DNA of 38,005 nucleotides from Chloroherpetonaceae bacterium (GCA_025055975.1 JANWWM010000049.1:1-38005); one strand, 5' to 3'; counted from the stretch's first letter, positions 1 to 8,298 are shown. A program made the numbers and translations. The notes: generated by a model from the sequence alone, not told the origin.

Positions 1-1973
1 AGCAAATTCGAATCGGTTTTGAGCGCGCGCAATTTCGCCACATACTTCGCAGGCTCCCAGTATCCGACCTGACTATCGTTCAGCGACGTGGTTACCAAGA
101 TGTTCGGGTAATGTTTTCGCGCAAGGTTCGAATACGGGCAATACGATTTGATGTAATCATATTCCGCTTTCGCTTTTGGATTGCCCCACTCCAAAAACTC
201 GCCGATGGTTAGAGGCAGAGATTCGTCGAGCATCGTGTTCAAGACATCGACGAAGGGCACGCCAAGATGAGCCGCTCGGCAAATGTCGGGACGCATGTTG
301 AGAACCGCGCCGATGAGCAAGCCGCCCGCGCTCGCGCCTTGAATCGCCAAACGGCTTGGCGACGTGTAGTTTTCCTTGAAGAGATGTTCGGCGCAAGCGA
401 TGAAGTCCGTAAAGGTGTTTTTCTTGTTCATCATCTTGCCCGCGTCGCGCCACGCTTCGCCGAGTTCGTTGCCGCCGCGCACGTGAGCGATGGCGAACGC
501 CACGCCCCGATTGAGCAGCGAAAGCCGCGAACTGCTGAACGTCGCGTCGGTCGCAATGCCGTAAGCGCCGTAGCCATAAAGCCAGAGCGGCGAAGACCCA
601 TCGCGCTTGAAGCCTTTTTTGTAGACGATTGAGATTGGAATTTTCGCGCCGTCGGAAGCCGTCGCCCACAGCCGCTCCGAAACGTAGTCCGACGGGTCGT
701 ATCCGCCCAAAACGTCTTGTCGTTTCAGCAAAACCGATTCGCCCGAATCCATATCGCATTCGTAAATCGACGAGGGCGAAACGAGCGATTGATAATCGTA
801 GCGAAATTTCGTCGTCTCGAATTCGGGATTGCTCGCGCCGAAGGTCGAGTAGGTTGGTTCGGGAAACGCGACGCGCTTGGTTTCCTGCGTTTTGAAATTG
901 AAGATTTCAAACTGCGTCAAGCCGTTTTCGCGCACCGTCAAAACGAGGTGATTGGCGAAAACATCGAGGTCTTCGATGAGCGCGTCGGGTCGATGCGCGA
1001 TAAGTTCCTTCCAATTGCGCTCCGACGGGTCGGAAACAGGCGCGGTCAGAACGCGATAGTTTTTGGCGTTCTTGTTGGAGACGATGAAGAACTCGCCGTT
1101 GCGGTGCTCGACCGAGTATTTGTGTTCGCTCTCTCGCGGGCAGATGATTCGGAACGACTCTTTGGGCGCGTCGCTTCGGACGAAACGGACTTCGCTCGTC
1201 GTTTTGCTTCGAATGTTGAGGAAAATGAATCGCCGATCGCGCGAGCGCGAGACATAGACGCTATACAGCCCGTCAGGCTCTTCGTAGACGAGCGCGCCCT
1301 CTTTCGCGCCAAGTTCGCGCCGATAGAGGCGGTAAGAACGTTTGGCTTCGTCTTCGATGGTGTAGAAAAACGTTTTGTTGTCGGAAGCCCATTGAAACGT
1401 GACGACATAGCCCACGTCGTCTTTGAGGAGTTCGCCCGTCCGCAAGTCTTTGAAGAACAGTTTGTATTCACGATAGCCCGTTTCGTCGACGGCGTAGGCA
1501 AGAAGGTTGTGGTCGTCGCTGACGTTGAACAGTCCCAAGTCGAAATAGGGTTTGCCTTCGGCGAGCGCGTTTTCATCGATTAAAATTTCTTCGGGCGCGT
1601 CGAGCGAACGGAACTTTCGGCAGTGAATCGGATACTGCTTGCCTTCTTCGGTGCGAACGTAGTAGAAGTAGTCGCCGCGCTTCGTGGGAACGCTCGCGTC
1701 GGTTTCTTTGATGCGCGAGAGCATTTCTTTGTAGAGAGCCTCTTCAAACGGCTTGAGGCGCTTCGTCATCGCTTCCGCGTAAGCGTTCTCGGCGTTGAGA
1801 TACGCGATGGTTTCGGGATTGTCTTTTTCGCGCAGCCAAGCGTAGTTATCGACGAGCCTGTCGCCGTGCAGTTCGGTGATTTTGGGAATGACTTTGGCGA
1901 CAGGCGGCTTAGGGGTTTGCGTTTCGATTGCTTCGGCGAAAATCGACAAGAAAAAGAGCATTGCGAAAAACAT
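1..1973 (-). CDS. ptrB: Oligopeptidase B (S9A family), probably exported, 3' end cut by the window edge
   Basis: Serine peptidase that cleaves short peptides after basic residues, judged from the S9A/oligopeptidase B family. I translated the minus strand by hand: the frame is open from the ATG at 1973 to the window edge (657 codons). The first ~300 residues are beta-propeller-like. The catalytic part holds GASAGG with nucleophile Ser548, VPFVDV..TMLDES, GEFLEWGNP, and LNDSQVGYWEPAKYVAKLR with catalytic Asp633. These are typical of oligopeptidase B rather than of prolyl oligopeptidase. The catalytic His should lie just beyond the window. The N-terminus has a short hydrophobic stretch (FFAMLFFLSIFAEA). 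An in-frame TTG at 1991 would add MKTQTQ and give a better signal peptide with a Lys in the n-region, so export is likely and the start is uncertain. No strong ribosome site precedes either start. Divergent from the MerR-type gene. Confidence 0.88.
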   Translation of the reverse strand, partial: MFFAMLFFLSIFAEAIETQTPKPPVAKVIPKITELHGDRLVDNYAWLREKDNPETIAYLNAENAYAEAMTKRLKPFEEALYKEMLSRIKETDASVPTKRGDYFYYVRTEEGKQYPIHCRKFRSLDAPEEILIDENALAEGKPYFDLGLFNVSDDHNLLAYAVDETGYREYKLFFKDLRTGELLKDDVGYVVTFQWASDNKTFFYTIEDEAKRSYRLYRRELGAKEGALVYEEPDGLYSVYVSRSRDRRFIFLNIRSKTTSEVRFVRSDAPKESFRIICPRESEHKYSVEHRNGEFFIVSNKNAKNYRVLTAPVSDPSERNWKELIAHRPDALIEDLDVFANHLVLTVRENGLTQFEIFNFKTQETKRVAFPEPTYSTFGASNPEFETTKFRYDYQSLVSPSSIYECDMDSGESVLLKRQDVLGGYDPSDYVSERLWATASDGAKIPISIVYKKGFKRDGSSPLWLYGYGAYGIATDATFSSSRLSLLNRGVAFAIAHVRGGNELGEAWRDAGKMMNKKNTFTDFIACAEHLFKENYTSPSRLAIQGASAGGLLIGAVLNMRPDICRAAHLGVPFVDVLNTMLDESLPLTIGEFLEWGNPKAKAEYDYIKSYCPYSNLARKHYPNILVTTSLNDSQVGYWEPAKYVAKLRALKTDSNL

Positions 1974-2072
1974 TTGAGTTTGAGTTTTCAAAGCGGCGCG
2001 AAACTACGCAAGAATCGGCAAATTCTTTCAGGCGAGATTCTTATCTTCGCCTCCGAGAAATCAAGCGGCTGA

Positions 2073-2486
2073 ATGAAAACGTTCGAGACGAAAAAACTCT
2101 ACTACTCCATCGGCGAGGTGAGCAAAATCGTCGGACTTCCCGCATATTTGCTTCGCGCTTGGGAGGACGAATTTCCGCAACTTTCCCCCGCTCGGAACGC
2201 CAAAGGCAATCGCATCTACACCAACAAGGACATTGCGACGATTCTTTCCATCAAAAGCCTCGTCTACGAACAAGGCTACACCGCCGAGCGCGCCAAAGCC
2301 TTGATGCAAAAGGAATCCGCCGAAGAAACCGCCACGAAAGTCGACGAGCAAAAAGTCGAGGAACTGCTCAAAGAACGACAAGAACCTCTCAGACCCACCC
2401 GCGTTTCCGCCATCGTTCAGCGCCAACGCAAAATGCTCTTGGAGATGAAGCAAGAGTTGGAAGCCTTGATTGAGCGATTCAAGTAA
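2073..2486 (+). CDS. MerR-family transcriptional regulator
   Basis: A 137-residue DNA-binding protein. Residues ~9-75 form a MerR-type winged helix-turn-helix: YYSIGEVSKIVGLPAYLLRAWEDEF, then the wing segment GNRIYTNKDIATILSIKSLV and GYTAERAKALM. Residues ~85-137 are a Lys/Glu-rich coiled-coil tail (RQRKMLLEMKQELEALIERF) suited to dimerisation. There is no C-terminal effector or metal-binding domain, so it belongs to the small sensorless MerR-like group common in Bacteroidota/Chlorobiota. It starts about 100 bp from the divergent oligopeptidase gene. An AAGAAT/ATTCTT dyad lies between them, but I cannot show that it is an operator. Its target is unknown. The gene ends at a hairpin shared with the convergent TraR/DksA-like gene. 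Confidence 0.85.
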   Translation: MKTFETKKLYYSIGEVSKIVGLPAYLLRAWEDEFPQLSPARNAKGNRIYTNKDIATILSIKSLVYEQGYTAERAKALMQKESAEETATKVDEQKVEELLKERQEPLRPTRVSAIVQRQRKMLLEMKQELEALIERFK

Positions 2487-2506
2487 GAGAATTTGAGGAA
2501 AACGAA

Positions 2507-2529
2507 AAGCGTCTCTTTCGGAGACGCTT
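2507..2529. terminator. Bidirectional intrinsic terminator between the MerR-type and TraR/DksA-like genes
   Basis: A perfect 9-bp stem, AAGCGTCTC / GAGACGCTT, with a 5-nt loop TTTCG, lies 20 bp after the MerR stop and 22 bp before the convergent gene's stop. On the minus strand the stem is followed by TTTTCGTTTTCC, a usable U-tract. On the plus strand the tract is short (GTTTCG). It probably serves mainly the minus-strand ileS/TraR unit. Confidence 0.75.
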
Positions 2530-2551
2530 GTTTCGCGGCGACGAGCGTCGT

Positions 2552-3124
2552 TTATCGGTTTTTGTATTCGATGCGCACGGCGGTATGCGGCACGGCTTCC
2601 AAGCGTTCTTTTGGAATCGGCAAGCCCGACTTGACGCAGATGCCGTAGGTGCCGTTCTTGATGCGCTCCAACGCCTTGTCGATGTAGCTCAGGTAGCGCT
2701 CGTCGCGGGCGATGAACATAAAGCGTTGCTCGCGGTCGAGCGTTTCGGTGCCGTGATCCGCCATGTGCATAGAATAACTGGAATTGATGTCTTCGCTGTT
2801 GTTTTCTTCTTGAAGCGAGGCGCGCATGATTTCGAGGTCGCGCAGGACTTCGGCGCGTTTTTGGAGCAGGATTTCCTCGAAGTGTTTGAGTTCTTCTTTC
2901 GTTAGGTAAGTTTTCGTCAGGCGTTGCGACGGTTCGGGCAAGGGCTCCGTCGGCGCAACGGATTTGCGCTCGATTATCGTCTCTTTCTTCGAGGGCGCGC
3001 CTTTCTTGACGGCTTTTGATTTGGATGTCGTCGTTTTCGTCGTCGCCTTTGGCGCGCGCTTGCTCGCCTTTGGCTTGGTGGAGGCTTTCGATTTGGTTGG
3101 TTTGGATTTCGCCGTCTTAGCCAT
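2552..3124 (-). CDS. TraR/DksA-family protein with lysine-rich N-terminal tail
   Basis: A 190-residue protein starting MAKTAKSKPTK. An upstream start at 3169 is possible, but it would overlap ileS and adds no conserved sequence. Residues 1-55 are a Lys/Ala/Ser/Thr-rich, histone-H1-like basic tail. Residues ~75-190 form the DksA-like coiled coil (YLTKEELKHFEEILLQKRAEVLRDL...) and the globular end NGTYGICVKSGLPIPKERLEAVPHTA. In classical DksA this end is a four-Cys zinc finger; here only the first Cys is kept and the second is Ser, as I recall for many Bacteroidota/Chlorobiota homologues. DksA proteins bind RNA polymerase through the secondary channel to mediate ppGpp responses; whether this one does is unproven. 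It follows ileS by 31 bp and is probably cotranscribed. In related genomes lspA often comes next; it is absent here. Confidence 0.85.
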   Translation of the reverse strand: MAKTAKSKPTKSKASTKPKASKRAPKATTKTTTSKSKAVKKGAPSKKETIIERKSVAPTEPLPEPSQRLTKTYLTKEELKHFEEILLQKRAEVLRDLEIMRASLQEENNSEDINSSYSMHMADHGTETLDREQRFMFIARDERYLSYIDKALERIKNGTYGICVKSGLPIPKERLEAVPHTAVRIEYKNR

Positions 3125-3155
3125 TGCTGATAAGGCGTTTAAGGTTAATGTAGAG

Positions 3156-6100
3156 TTATTGTTTCTCAATGGCGACGCTGAACGATTCGCCGTTGATTTC
3201 GTCTTGCTTGGCGGCGAGAGTTTGTCCGTTCAGCTCGAATTTGATGTCGACCGCGAGCGTCTCGTTCATCACGTAATCGCGGTGCGATTCGATCGCGGCG
3301 CGAAGCCGAGCGGGCAACTGCAAGTAGAGCTTGATTCTGTCGGTGATTTCAAGCCCCGAATCCTTGCGAATGGCTTGAATGCGGCTGACCAGTTCGCGCG
3401 CGATGCCTTCGTTTTTGAGCGCGTCGTCGAGCTCCGTATCGAGCGCGACCGTGAGTTTCAGCTCGCTATCCGACGCGACGAGCCAGCCTTCGATGTCTTC
3501 GCGCAAAATTTCCACGTCTTCCAACTGCGCCTTGATTTCTCTGCCCGAAAGGTCGAGCGCGATTTCGCCCGTTTTTTCGAGCGTCGAAATTTGCGCCGCG
3601 CTCAAATTGCGAATCAAGTTTGCGACGGCGTTGACGTCCTTGCCGAACTTTTTGCCAAGCGTTTTGAAATTCGGCTTGGCTTTTTTGCTCACGATTCCCG
3701 ATTCGTCGTTGACATACTCGATCGCCTTCACGTTGACTTCGTCGAGAATCACGTCGCGCACTTTTTCAATCTCGCGTCGCTCTTTCGCGTCCGCGATGGG
3801 AAGCAAGATGCGGCGGAGCGGCTGACGCACCTTCAAATTCGCCTTCTCGCGCATCGTTCTGACGAGCGACGCAATCGTTTGCGCTTTCTTCATTCGCAAT
3901 TCGAGCTCCGCGTCGATAGCCGTTTCTTCGACCGTCGGGAAGAACGATAGGTGCACCGACTCGAAATCTTCGAGCCGCGTCGCTCCGTTGAGGTTGCGAT
4001 AAATTTCGTCGGCGATGAACGGCGCAAACGGCGAGACGAGCTTGCAAACCGTCGTCAAGCATTCGTAAAGCGTTTGATACGCGGCGAGCTTGTCTTGATT
4101 CATCTCGCCTTTCCAAAAGCGGCGGCGACTGCGACGGATATACCAGTTCGAGAGGTCATCGACGACGAAACTTTCAAGCAAGCGCGTCGCGCGCGTCGGA
4201 TCGTATCCTTCCATCGCCGCCTCGACCTCTTTGACGAGCGTATTGAGCGACGAGACGATCCATCTATCCAGTTCCGATCGCTTCTCGACGGGAATGCGGG
4301 CTTCCTTGTATTCAAAACCATCGACATTCGCGTAGAGAGCGAAAAACTTGTAACTCTCGACGAGGGCGCGGAAAAATTTGCGCTGACCCTCGACGAGTTC
4401 GTCTTCGTTAAACGCTTTCGGCACATGCGGCGGCGACGACGAAATCAGATACCACCGAAGCGAATCCGCGCCGTATTTGCGAATCATCTCAAACGGGTCG
4501 ACCACGTTGCCTTTGGACTTGGACATCTTTTGCTTGTCCTTGTCCAAAATGTGCCCATTGACGATGAGGCTTTTGAACGCGGGCTTGTCGAAGATGAGCG
4601 TCGAGATGGCGTGCAAGGTGTAGAACCAGCCGCGCGTTTGGTCGATGCCTTCGCAGATGAAGTCGGCAGGGAAGTGTTTTTCGAAGAGGTCGACGTTTTC
4701 AAACGGATAGTGAAACTGCGCGAAGGGCATCGCGCCCGAATCGAACCACACGTCAATCAGTTCGGGCGTTCTCGTGAAGCGTTTGCCGTCTTTGATGAAA
4801 TAGACGCGGTCGACGAAGGGCTTGTGCAAATCGAGCTCGACCAATCCTTTGTCGAGGGCTTCCCAGAGTTTGTAGGTTTTGCCGTCGATGTCAATCAAGC
4901 CTTCCTTCAACTCCTTGATGGAGCCAACGCAGAACATTTTGCCGCTCTTGTGGTCATCGCCGATTTTGAAGTCTTCGGAAACCCAAATCGGAAGCGGCGT
5001 GCCCCAGAAGCGCTCGCGCGAAAGCGCCCAATCTTTGTTTTCTTCGAGCCAATTGCCGAAACGCCCCACGCCAATTTCGGCAGGAACCCACCTGATTTCC
5101 TTGTTGAGCGCGATCATTCGCTTGGCGACTTCGGTCGTGCGGATATACCACGATTCGCGGGCGTAGTAGATGATGGGCACGTCGTAGCGCCATGAGAAAG
5201 GATACGTGTGCAGGTAGGTTTCCTTCTTGTAAAGTTTGCCCTCTTGTTTGAGCGTTTCGATAATGCCCTTGTCCGCGTCCTTGAAGAAAACGCCTTCGTA
5301 GAGCGGAACTTCCTTCGTAAAGCGTCCGTCGCGCGCGATGGGTTGAAGCATCGGCAGGCGATACTTCTTGGAAAGCTCGTAGTCGTCGGCGCCAAAAGCG
5401 GGCGCGCAATGCACGATGCCCGTGCCATCGGACGTGGAGACAAAGTCGCCAAGCGCGACGAAGAAGGCTTTTTGCTCGACGCGAATGTAGGGCAGCAGTT
5501 GCTCGTATTCTTGAAACTCCAACTCTTTTCCCTTGAACTCGTCGAGAATTTCAATCGGGTTTTCGTCGGAGGGCGCGCCTAAAACGGACAAACGGGCTTT
5601 GGCGAGAATCAAAACGTCGTCGTTGGTTTTGACTTTCACGTAGTCGATGTCGGGACCAACGGCGAGGCAGACATTGGAAATGAGAGTCCAAGGCGTCGTC
5701 GTCCAAACGAGGAAATGCTCGTCCGCGCCTTTCTTTTTGAACTTCACGTAGATGCTGGGGTCGCGCACTTCTTTGTAACCCAACGCGAGTTCATGCGAGC
5801 TTAAAACGGTTTCGGACTTCGGGTCTTGCGGAACGATTTTGTAATCCTTGTAAATGTAGCCCTTGTCGAAAATTTGCTTCAAGCCCCACCAAACCGACTC
5901 GATGTATTCGTTGGAGCAAGTGATGTATGCGCGTTCCAAATCGCACCAATAGCCCATCTCGTCGGTGAGTTTGCCCCAGCCTTCCTTGTTGTCTTCGATG
6001 TGGTGATAGACGAGGGCGCGGGCTTCGCGGTTGAACTCGGCGACTCCGTAAGATTCAACGGCGGCTTTGTTTTTCAAGCCGAGTTTTTTCTCGACGGAAA

Positions 6101-6386
6101 TCTCGACGGGCAAGCCGTGCGTGTCCCAACCCGCCTGACGTCGCACTTGATAGCCTTTGAGGGTTTTGTATCGGCAAACGAGGTCTTTGATGGCGCGGGA
6201 AAAAACGTGATGAACGCCCGGCTTTCCATTCACGGTTGGCGGTCCTTCGTAGAACGAGAAAATTTTGCCGTCGCTGCGCGTGGAAACGCTCTTTTCAAAG
6301 ATGCGATTCTCTTTCCAAAACCTGAGAACTTCCGATTCGAGGGCGTAGTAGTTGAAATCGGAAGAAAACTCTTTGAATTTTCCCAT
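3156..6386 (-). CDS. ileS: Isoleucine--tRNA ligase
   Basis: Charges tRNA-Ile with isoleucine in the cytoplasm. The protein has 1076 residues, the length of the long (type 2, eukaryote-like) IleRS. The class I signature is [16 protein letters not shown] with HHVF (59-62) in place of HIGH, followed by [12 protein letters not shown]. The CP1 editing domain (~180-400) includes [10 protein letters not shown] and [16 protein letters not shown]. The second ATP signature KMSKSKGN is at 620-626, after [12 protein letters not shown]. The anticodon-binding domain includes [14 protein letters not shown] and [13 protein letters not shown]. The last ~200 residues are family-specific. The start [17 protein letters not shown] is the natural family start, 32 nt below a good promoter (6425-6452). 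The TraR/DksA-like gene follows. Type 2 enzymes are often mupirocin-tolerant; this is family knowledge, not shown here. Confidence 0.98.
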   Translation of the reverse strand: MGKFKEFSSDFNYYALESEVLRFWKENRIFEKSVSTRSDGKIFSFYEGPPTVNGKPGVHHVFSRAIKDLVCRYKTLKGYQVRRQAGWDTHGLPVEISVEKKLGLKNKAAVESYGVAEFNREARALVYHHIEDNKEGWGKLTDEMGYWCDLERAYITCSNEYIESVWWGLKQIFDKGYIYKDYKIVPQDPKSETVLSSHELALGYKEVRDPSIYVKFKKKGADEHFLVWTTTPWTLISNVCLAVGPDIDYVKVKTNDDVLILAKARLSVLGAPSDENPIEILDEFKGKELEFQEYEQLLPYIRVEQKAFFVALGDFVSTSDGTGIVHCAPAFGADDYELSKKYRLPMLQPIARDGRFTKEVPLYEGVFFKDADKGIIETLKQEGKLYKKETYLHTYPFSWRYDVPIIYYARESWYIRTTEVAKRMIALNKEIRWVPAEIGVGRFGNWLEENKDWALSRERFWGTPLPIWVSEDFKIGDDHKSGKMFCVGSIKELKEGLIDIDGKTYKLWEALDKGLVELDLHKPFVDRVYFIKDGKRFTRTPELIDVWFDSGAMPFAQFHYPFENVDLFEKHFPADFICEGIDQTRGWFYTLHAISTLIFDKPAFKSLIVNGHILDKDKQKMSKSKGNVVDPFEMIRKYGADSLRWYLISSSPPHVPKAFNEDELVEGQRKFFRALVESYKFFALYANVDGFEYKEARIPVEKRSELDRWIVSSLNTLVKEVEAAMEGYDPTRATRLLESFVVDDLSNWYIRRSRRRFWKGEMNQDKLAAYQTLYECLTTVCKLVSPFAPFIADEIYRNLNGATRLEDFESVHLSFFPTVEETAIDAELELRMKKAQTIASLVRTMREKANLKVRQPLRRILLPIADAKERREIEKVRDVILDEVNVKAIEYVNDESGIVSKKAKPNFKTLGKKFGKDVNAVANLIRNLSAAQISTLEKTGEIALDLSGREIKAQLEDVEILREDIEGWLVASDSELKLTVALDTELDDALKNEGIARELVSRIQAIRKDSGLEITDRIKLYLQLPARLRAAIESHRDYVMNETLAVDIKFELNGQTLAAKQDEINGESFSVAIEKQ

Positions 6387-6424
6387 TCCCGAATGCGACT
6401 TGCGGTTGCCTTAAAAAAGGCGCA

Positions 6425-6452
6425 AATATAGGCAGTCAGGGCTATTTGACAA
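6425..6452 (-). promoter_or_regulatory. Predicted sigma-70 promoter of ileS
   Basis: Read on the minus strand: -35 TTGTCA (6452-6447), 16-bp spacer, -10 TATATT (6430-6425). The predicted start near 6418 gives a leader of about 30 nt to the ileS ATG at 6386. A dyad at 6450-6471 overlaps the -35 box. Confidence 0.65.
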
Positions 6453-6471
6453 AGCGTTTTAACCCGCTTTG
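6450..6471. promoter_or_regulatory. Dyad overlapping the ileS -35 box
   Basis: Perfect 7-bp inverted repeat CAAAGCG / CGCTTTG separated by TTTTAACC. It touches the ileS -35 element, so it could be an operator. It could also form a short hairpin in read-through RNA. Only the symmetry is seen; function is inference. Confidence 0.35.
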
Positions 6472-6484
6472 AAGCAAAAAAATA

Positions 6485-6512
6485 GGTCGCCAAGCCTGCG
6501 CGCTTGACGACC
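6485..6512 (-). terminator. Intrinsic terminator upstream of the ileS promoter
   Basis: Minus-strand stem GGTCGTCAAGC / GCTTGGCGACC (11 bp, one mismatch), loop GCGCAG, followed by TA and seven T (to 6476). The T tract exists only on the minus strand, so it ends transcription arriving from the kamA side, just before the ileS promoter. Confidence 0.7.
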
Positions 6513-6527
6513 TTAAGGAGGTGCTCT

Positions 6528-6551
6528 ATGAAAACCTCGCAGAAACCATAA
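6528..6551 (+). other. Seven-codon open frame MKTSQKP behind a consensus Shine-Dalgarno site (alternative reading)
   Basis: On the plus strand TTAAGGAGGTG (6513-6523) lies 6 nt upstream of an ATG at 6528, a full match to the 16S 3' end. The frame reads MKTSQKP and stops at 6549-6551. Its codons form the left arm and loop of the 6535-6560 hairpin, so a ribosome here would melt it. No plus-strand gene follows before 9564, which argues against a leader peptide. TTGACA at 6446-6451 could be a -35 box, but no good -10 follows. The site may simply be the complement of the anti-SD sequence of a minus-strand RNA. Confidence 0.2.
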
Positions 6552-6560
6552 ACTGCGAGG

Positions 6561-6678
6561 CAATGGTAGTAACGACCGACATTCGAAAAAAGTTTTGCCA
6601 CGTTAAGATTTTTTTAACGCCGAACTCCCTTTCGCGGTCTCTTGCAAGTTGAGACTTTCAAGGCGTTAAATTCCGAAC
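6561..6678. other. Rest of the ileS-kamA intergenic region
   Basis: No gene is visible. It contains a CGTTAA-N7-TTAACG dyad at 6601-6619 and a GTCTC/GAGAC pair near 6637-6655. No convincing promoter was found on either strand. Confidence 0.4.
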
Positions 6679-6717
6679 CGAAAGCCTCTCGTCTGAATTG
6701 GCGACGAAAGGCTTTCG
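6679..6717 (-). terminator. Hairpin directly behind kamA
   Basis: Outer stem CGAAAGCCT / AGGCTTTCG (9 bp) and inner stem TCGTC / GACGA, separated by one mismatch, begin 3 bp past the kamA stop. There is no good T tract after it on the minus strand (GTTCGGAATTT). It may be a weak terminator or an mRNA-stabilising stem, with the stronger terminator at 6485-6512 further on. Confidence 0.5.
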
Positions 6718-6720
6718 CGT

Positions 6721-8037
6721 TCAGAAATAGTCTTGAATTTCCGCGCCAAGTTGAAAGCCATTGGCTTTGGCGATTTCTTCAAGGGTTTTGAGCGTAGGCT
6801 CAATGTTTTCTTGGACTTGCGGATACACGTAGCGCTCGCCCTTGAAATTGCGCATCACGACCTCCTTGTCGTCCATCTTCTCAATGTAGTGCGGAAGAAG
6901 CGGAATCTTGCCGCCGCCGCCAGGACTATCGATGACGAAATGCGGAATCGCCAAGCCTGAAATATGACCGCGCAAGCCCTGAATGATCTCCAAGCCCTTC
7001 TCGACGCGGGTTCTGAAATGCTCCGTGCCTTTGACGATGTCGGCTTGATAGATGTAGTAGGGACGCACGCGCATTTTGAGCAAACCTTTCATCAAGGCGC
7101 GCATCGTTTCGACATCGTCGTTTACGCCTTTGAGCAAAACGCATTGATTGCCGACGGGAACGCCCGCGTCAGCAAGGCGCTCGCAGGCTTGCTTGGCTTC
7201 GGGCGTGAGTTCCCGCGGGTGATTGAAATGCGTGTTGACATAAACGGGGTGATACTTTTTGATGATGTTGACGAGTTTTTTCGTGACGCGCTGCGGCAAG
7301 ACGCACGGGATTTTCGTGCCAATGCGAATAATCTCGACGTGCGGAATCTCGCGGAGCGATTTGAGGATATACTCGATGCGACGGTCGGAGAGCGTCAGGG
7401 GATCGCCGCCCGACAGCACCACGTCGCGCACTTCTTTATGCTCGCGGATGTAGTTGATGCCCGCTTCGAGATGCTTCAAACTGATCTTCGAGGAATCGCT
7501 CACCTTTCGCTTGCGCGTGCAGAAACGGCAATAAACGGCGCATTCGTGGGCGACGAGGAACAAGACGCGGTCGGGATAACGGTGCGTGATGCTCGGCACG
7601 GGCGAATCGCGCTCCTCGTTCAGAGGATCGTCGACGCAGCAGCCCTTGATGAGTTCATATTTGCTCGGAACGACTTGCTTGTAAATCGGGTCGTCTTTTT
7701 CCTGAATGAGCGAAGCGTAGTAGGGGTTGATTCGAATGTTGAATTCTTTTTCAAGTGCGCGCATCGTCTCCACGTCCTCGCCCCATTTTTCGCTCACTTC
7801 TTCGGGCGTTTCGATGCTCTCGTGCAAAAGGCGTTTCCACGCTTTGTCTTCGTCGTCTTCGACGGGCGGCGGAAGGGTTGGATTGATGAGATGCGAACCC
7901 GCATGGCGCAAGGCGTTGTGGCGAGTTTCGGCGATGCGTTTGCGACGAGGCGATTTGGCTTTGGTCTTCGCGCCCGCGACTCCATCGAGGCTAACGTTTT
8001 GAACGAGAGGTTTCTCCGCGCTTGACAATGACGACAT
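6721..8037 (-). CDS. kamA: Lysine 2,3-aminomutase (radical SAM/PLP)
   Basis: Converts L-lysine to beta-lysine using SAM, a [4Fe-4S] cluster and PLP. The protein has 438 residues from the ATG at 8037. An in-frame TTG at 8100 would add 21 residues, but it falls inside a dyad. The cluster motif CAVYCRFC uses Cys166, Cys170 and Cys173, followed by TRKRKV. The PLP lysine is in DSPGGGGKIP. The two Asp residues that bind the substrate's side-chain amine in characterised lysine aminomutases appear conserved (YIYQAD and FVID). Glutamate 2,3-aminomutases and EpmB differ at these places. Beta-lysine is commonly acetylated to the osmolyte N-epsilon-acetyl-beta-lysine, but no ablB-type acetyltransferase gene is in the window. 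Role as osmolyte synthesis or lysine degradation is therefore open. It lies 261 bp behind ybeY and probably has its own promoter. Confidence 0.92.
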   Translation of the reverse strand: MSSLSSAEKPLVQNVSLDGVAGAKTKAKSPRRKRIAETRHNALRHAGSHLINPTLPPPVEDDEDKAWKRLLHESIETPEEVSEKWGEDVETMRALEKEFNIRINPYYASLIQEKDDPIYKQVVPSKYELIKGCCVDDPLNEERDSPVPSITHRYPDRVLFLVAHECAVYCRFCTRKRKVSDSSKISLKHLEAGINYIREHKEVRDVVLSGGDPLTLSDRRIEYILKSLREIPHVEIIRIGTKIPCVLPQRVTKKLVNIIKKYHPVYVNTHFNHPRELTPEAKQACERLADAGVPVGNQCVLLKGVNDDVETMRALMKGLLKMRVRPYYIYQADIVKGTEHFRTRVEKGLEIIQGLRGHISGLAIPHFVIDSPGGGGKIPLLPHYIEKMDDKEVVMRNFKGERYVYPQVQENIEPTLKTLEEIAKANGFQLGAEIQDYF

Positions 8038-8081
8038 AAACGAAAAGCGTTTGGGTTGAAAAAGTTTGTTCCGCTTTTCCT

Positions 8082-8100
8082 TTGGCAACTCGCGTGCCAA
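8082..8100. promoter_or_regulatory. TTGGCA-N7-TGCCAA dyad upstream of kamA
   Basis: Perfect 6-bp inverted repeat 45 bp above the chosen kamA start. Its spacing resembles an operator half-site pair. It overlaps the alternative TTG start at 8100. Function is inference. The rest of 8038-8298 holds nothing else I can name. Confidence 0.25.
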
Positions 8101-8298
8101 TTTCTCGCGTCGTTCCGTTCGAGCGACGATCGTCCGCCAAGCGCGATAAAATCAGGCGACGTGGCGAGACGGACGTTTCGAGCGATCGTTGGCTTCAAGG
8201 GTTTTTCTCACAATGAAAAAACGCATTTGAACGTCGCGCAAAAAACGGTTCACTTTGAAACGATTTTCGAGCGGAGAGGCGAAAAAAGGCGCGCTTCG

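Larger units (their letters stand above)
6476..6560 (-). ncRNA. Candidate small RNA or 3'-UTR RNA with anti-Shine-Dalgarno linker, ending in a terminator
   Basis: Read 5' to 3' on the minus strand: a perfect 8-bp hairpin CCTCGCAG / CTGCGAGG (6560-6535, loop TTTATGGTTT), a single-stranded linker containing CACCTCCTTA (6523-6514), then the terminator hairpin (6512-6485) and seven T. The linker matches the conserved anti-Shine-Dalgarno end of 16S rRNA, so such an RNA could pair with ribosome-binding sites of mRNAs. The RNA could have its own promoter (none convincing is visible) or be the 3' end of the kamA transcript, whose stop is at 6721. The opposite strand offers a different reading: a 7-codon open frame behind a perfect ribosome site. 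Which strand is used cannot be decided by reading. Confidence 0.35.

Noticed and set aside
717..1583. Long plus-strand open frame opposite the oligopeptidase gene
   Set aside because: Its protein has no recognisable family features and is the antisense of a clear S9A peptidase; high-GC codon bias leaves the opposite strand open.
3951..5195. 414-codon plus-strand open frame opposite ileS
   Set aside because: Arg/Asp/Phe-rich antisense artefact over the conserved IleRS core.
6400..6720. T-box riboswitch for ileS
   Set aside because: No specifier-loop arrangement and no conserved T-box antiterminator sequence is visible; the terminator lies upstream of the ileS promoter rather than between promoter and gene.
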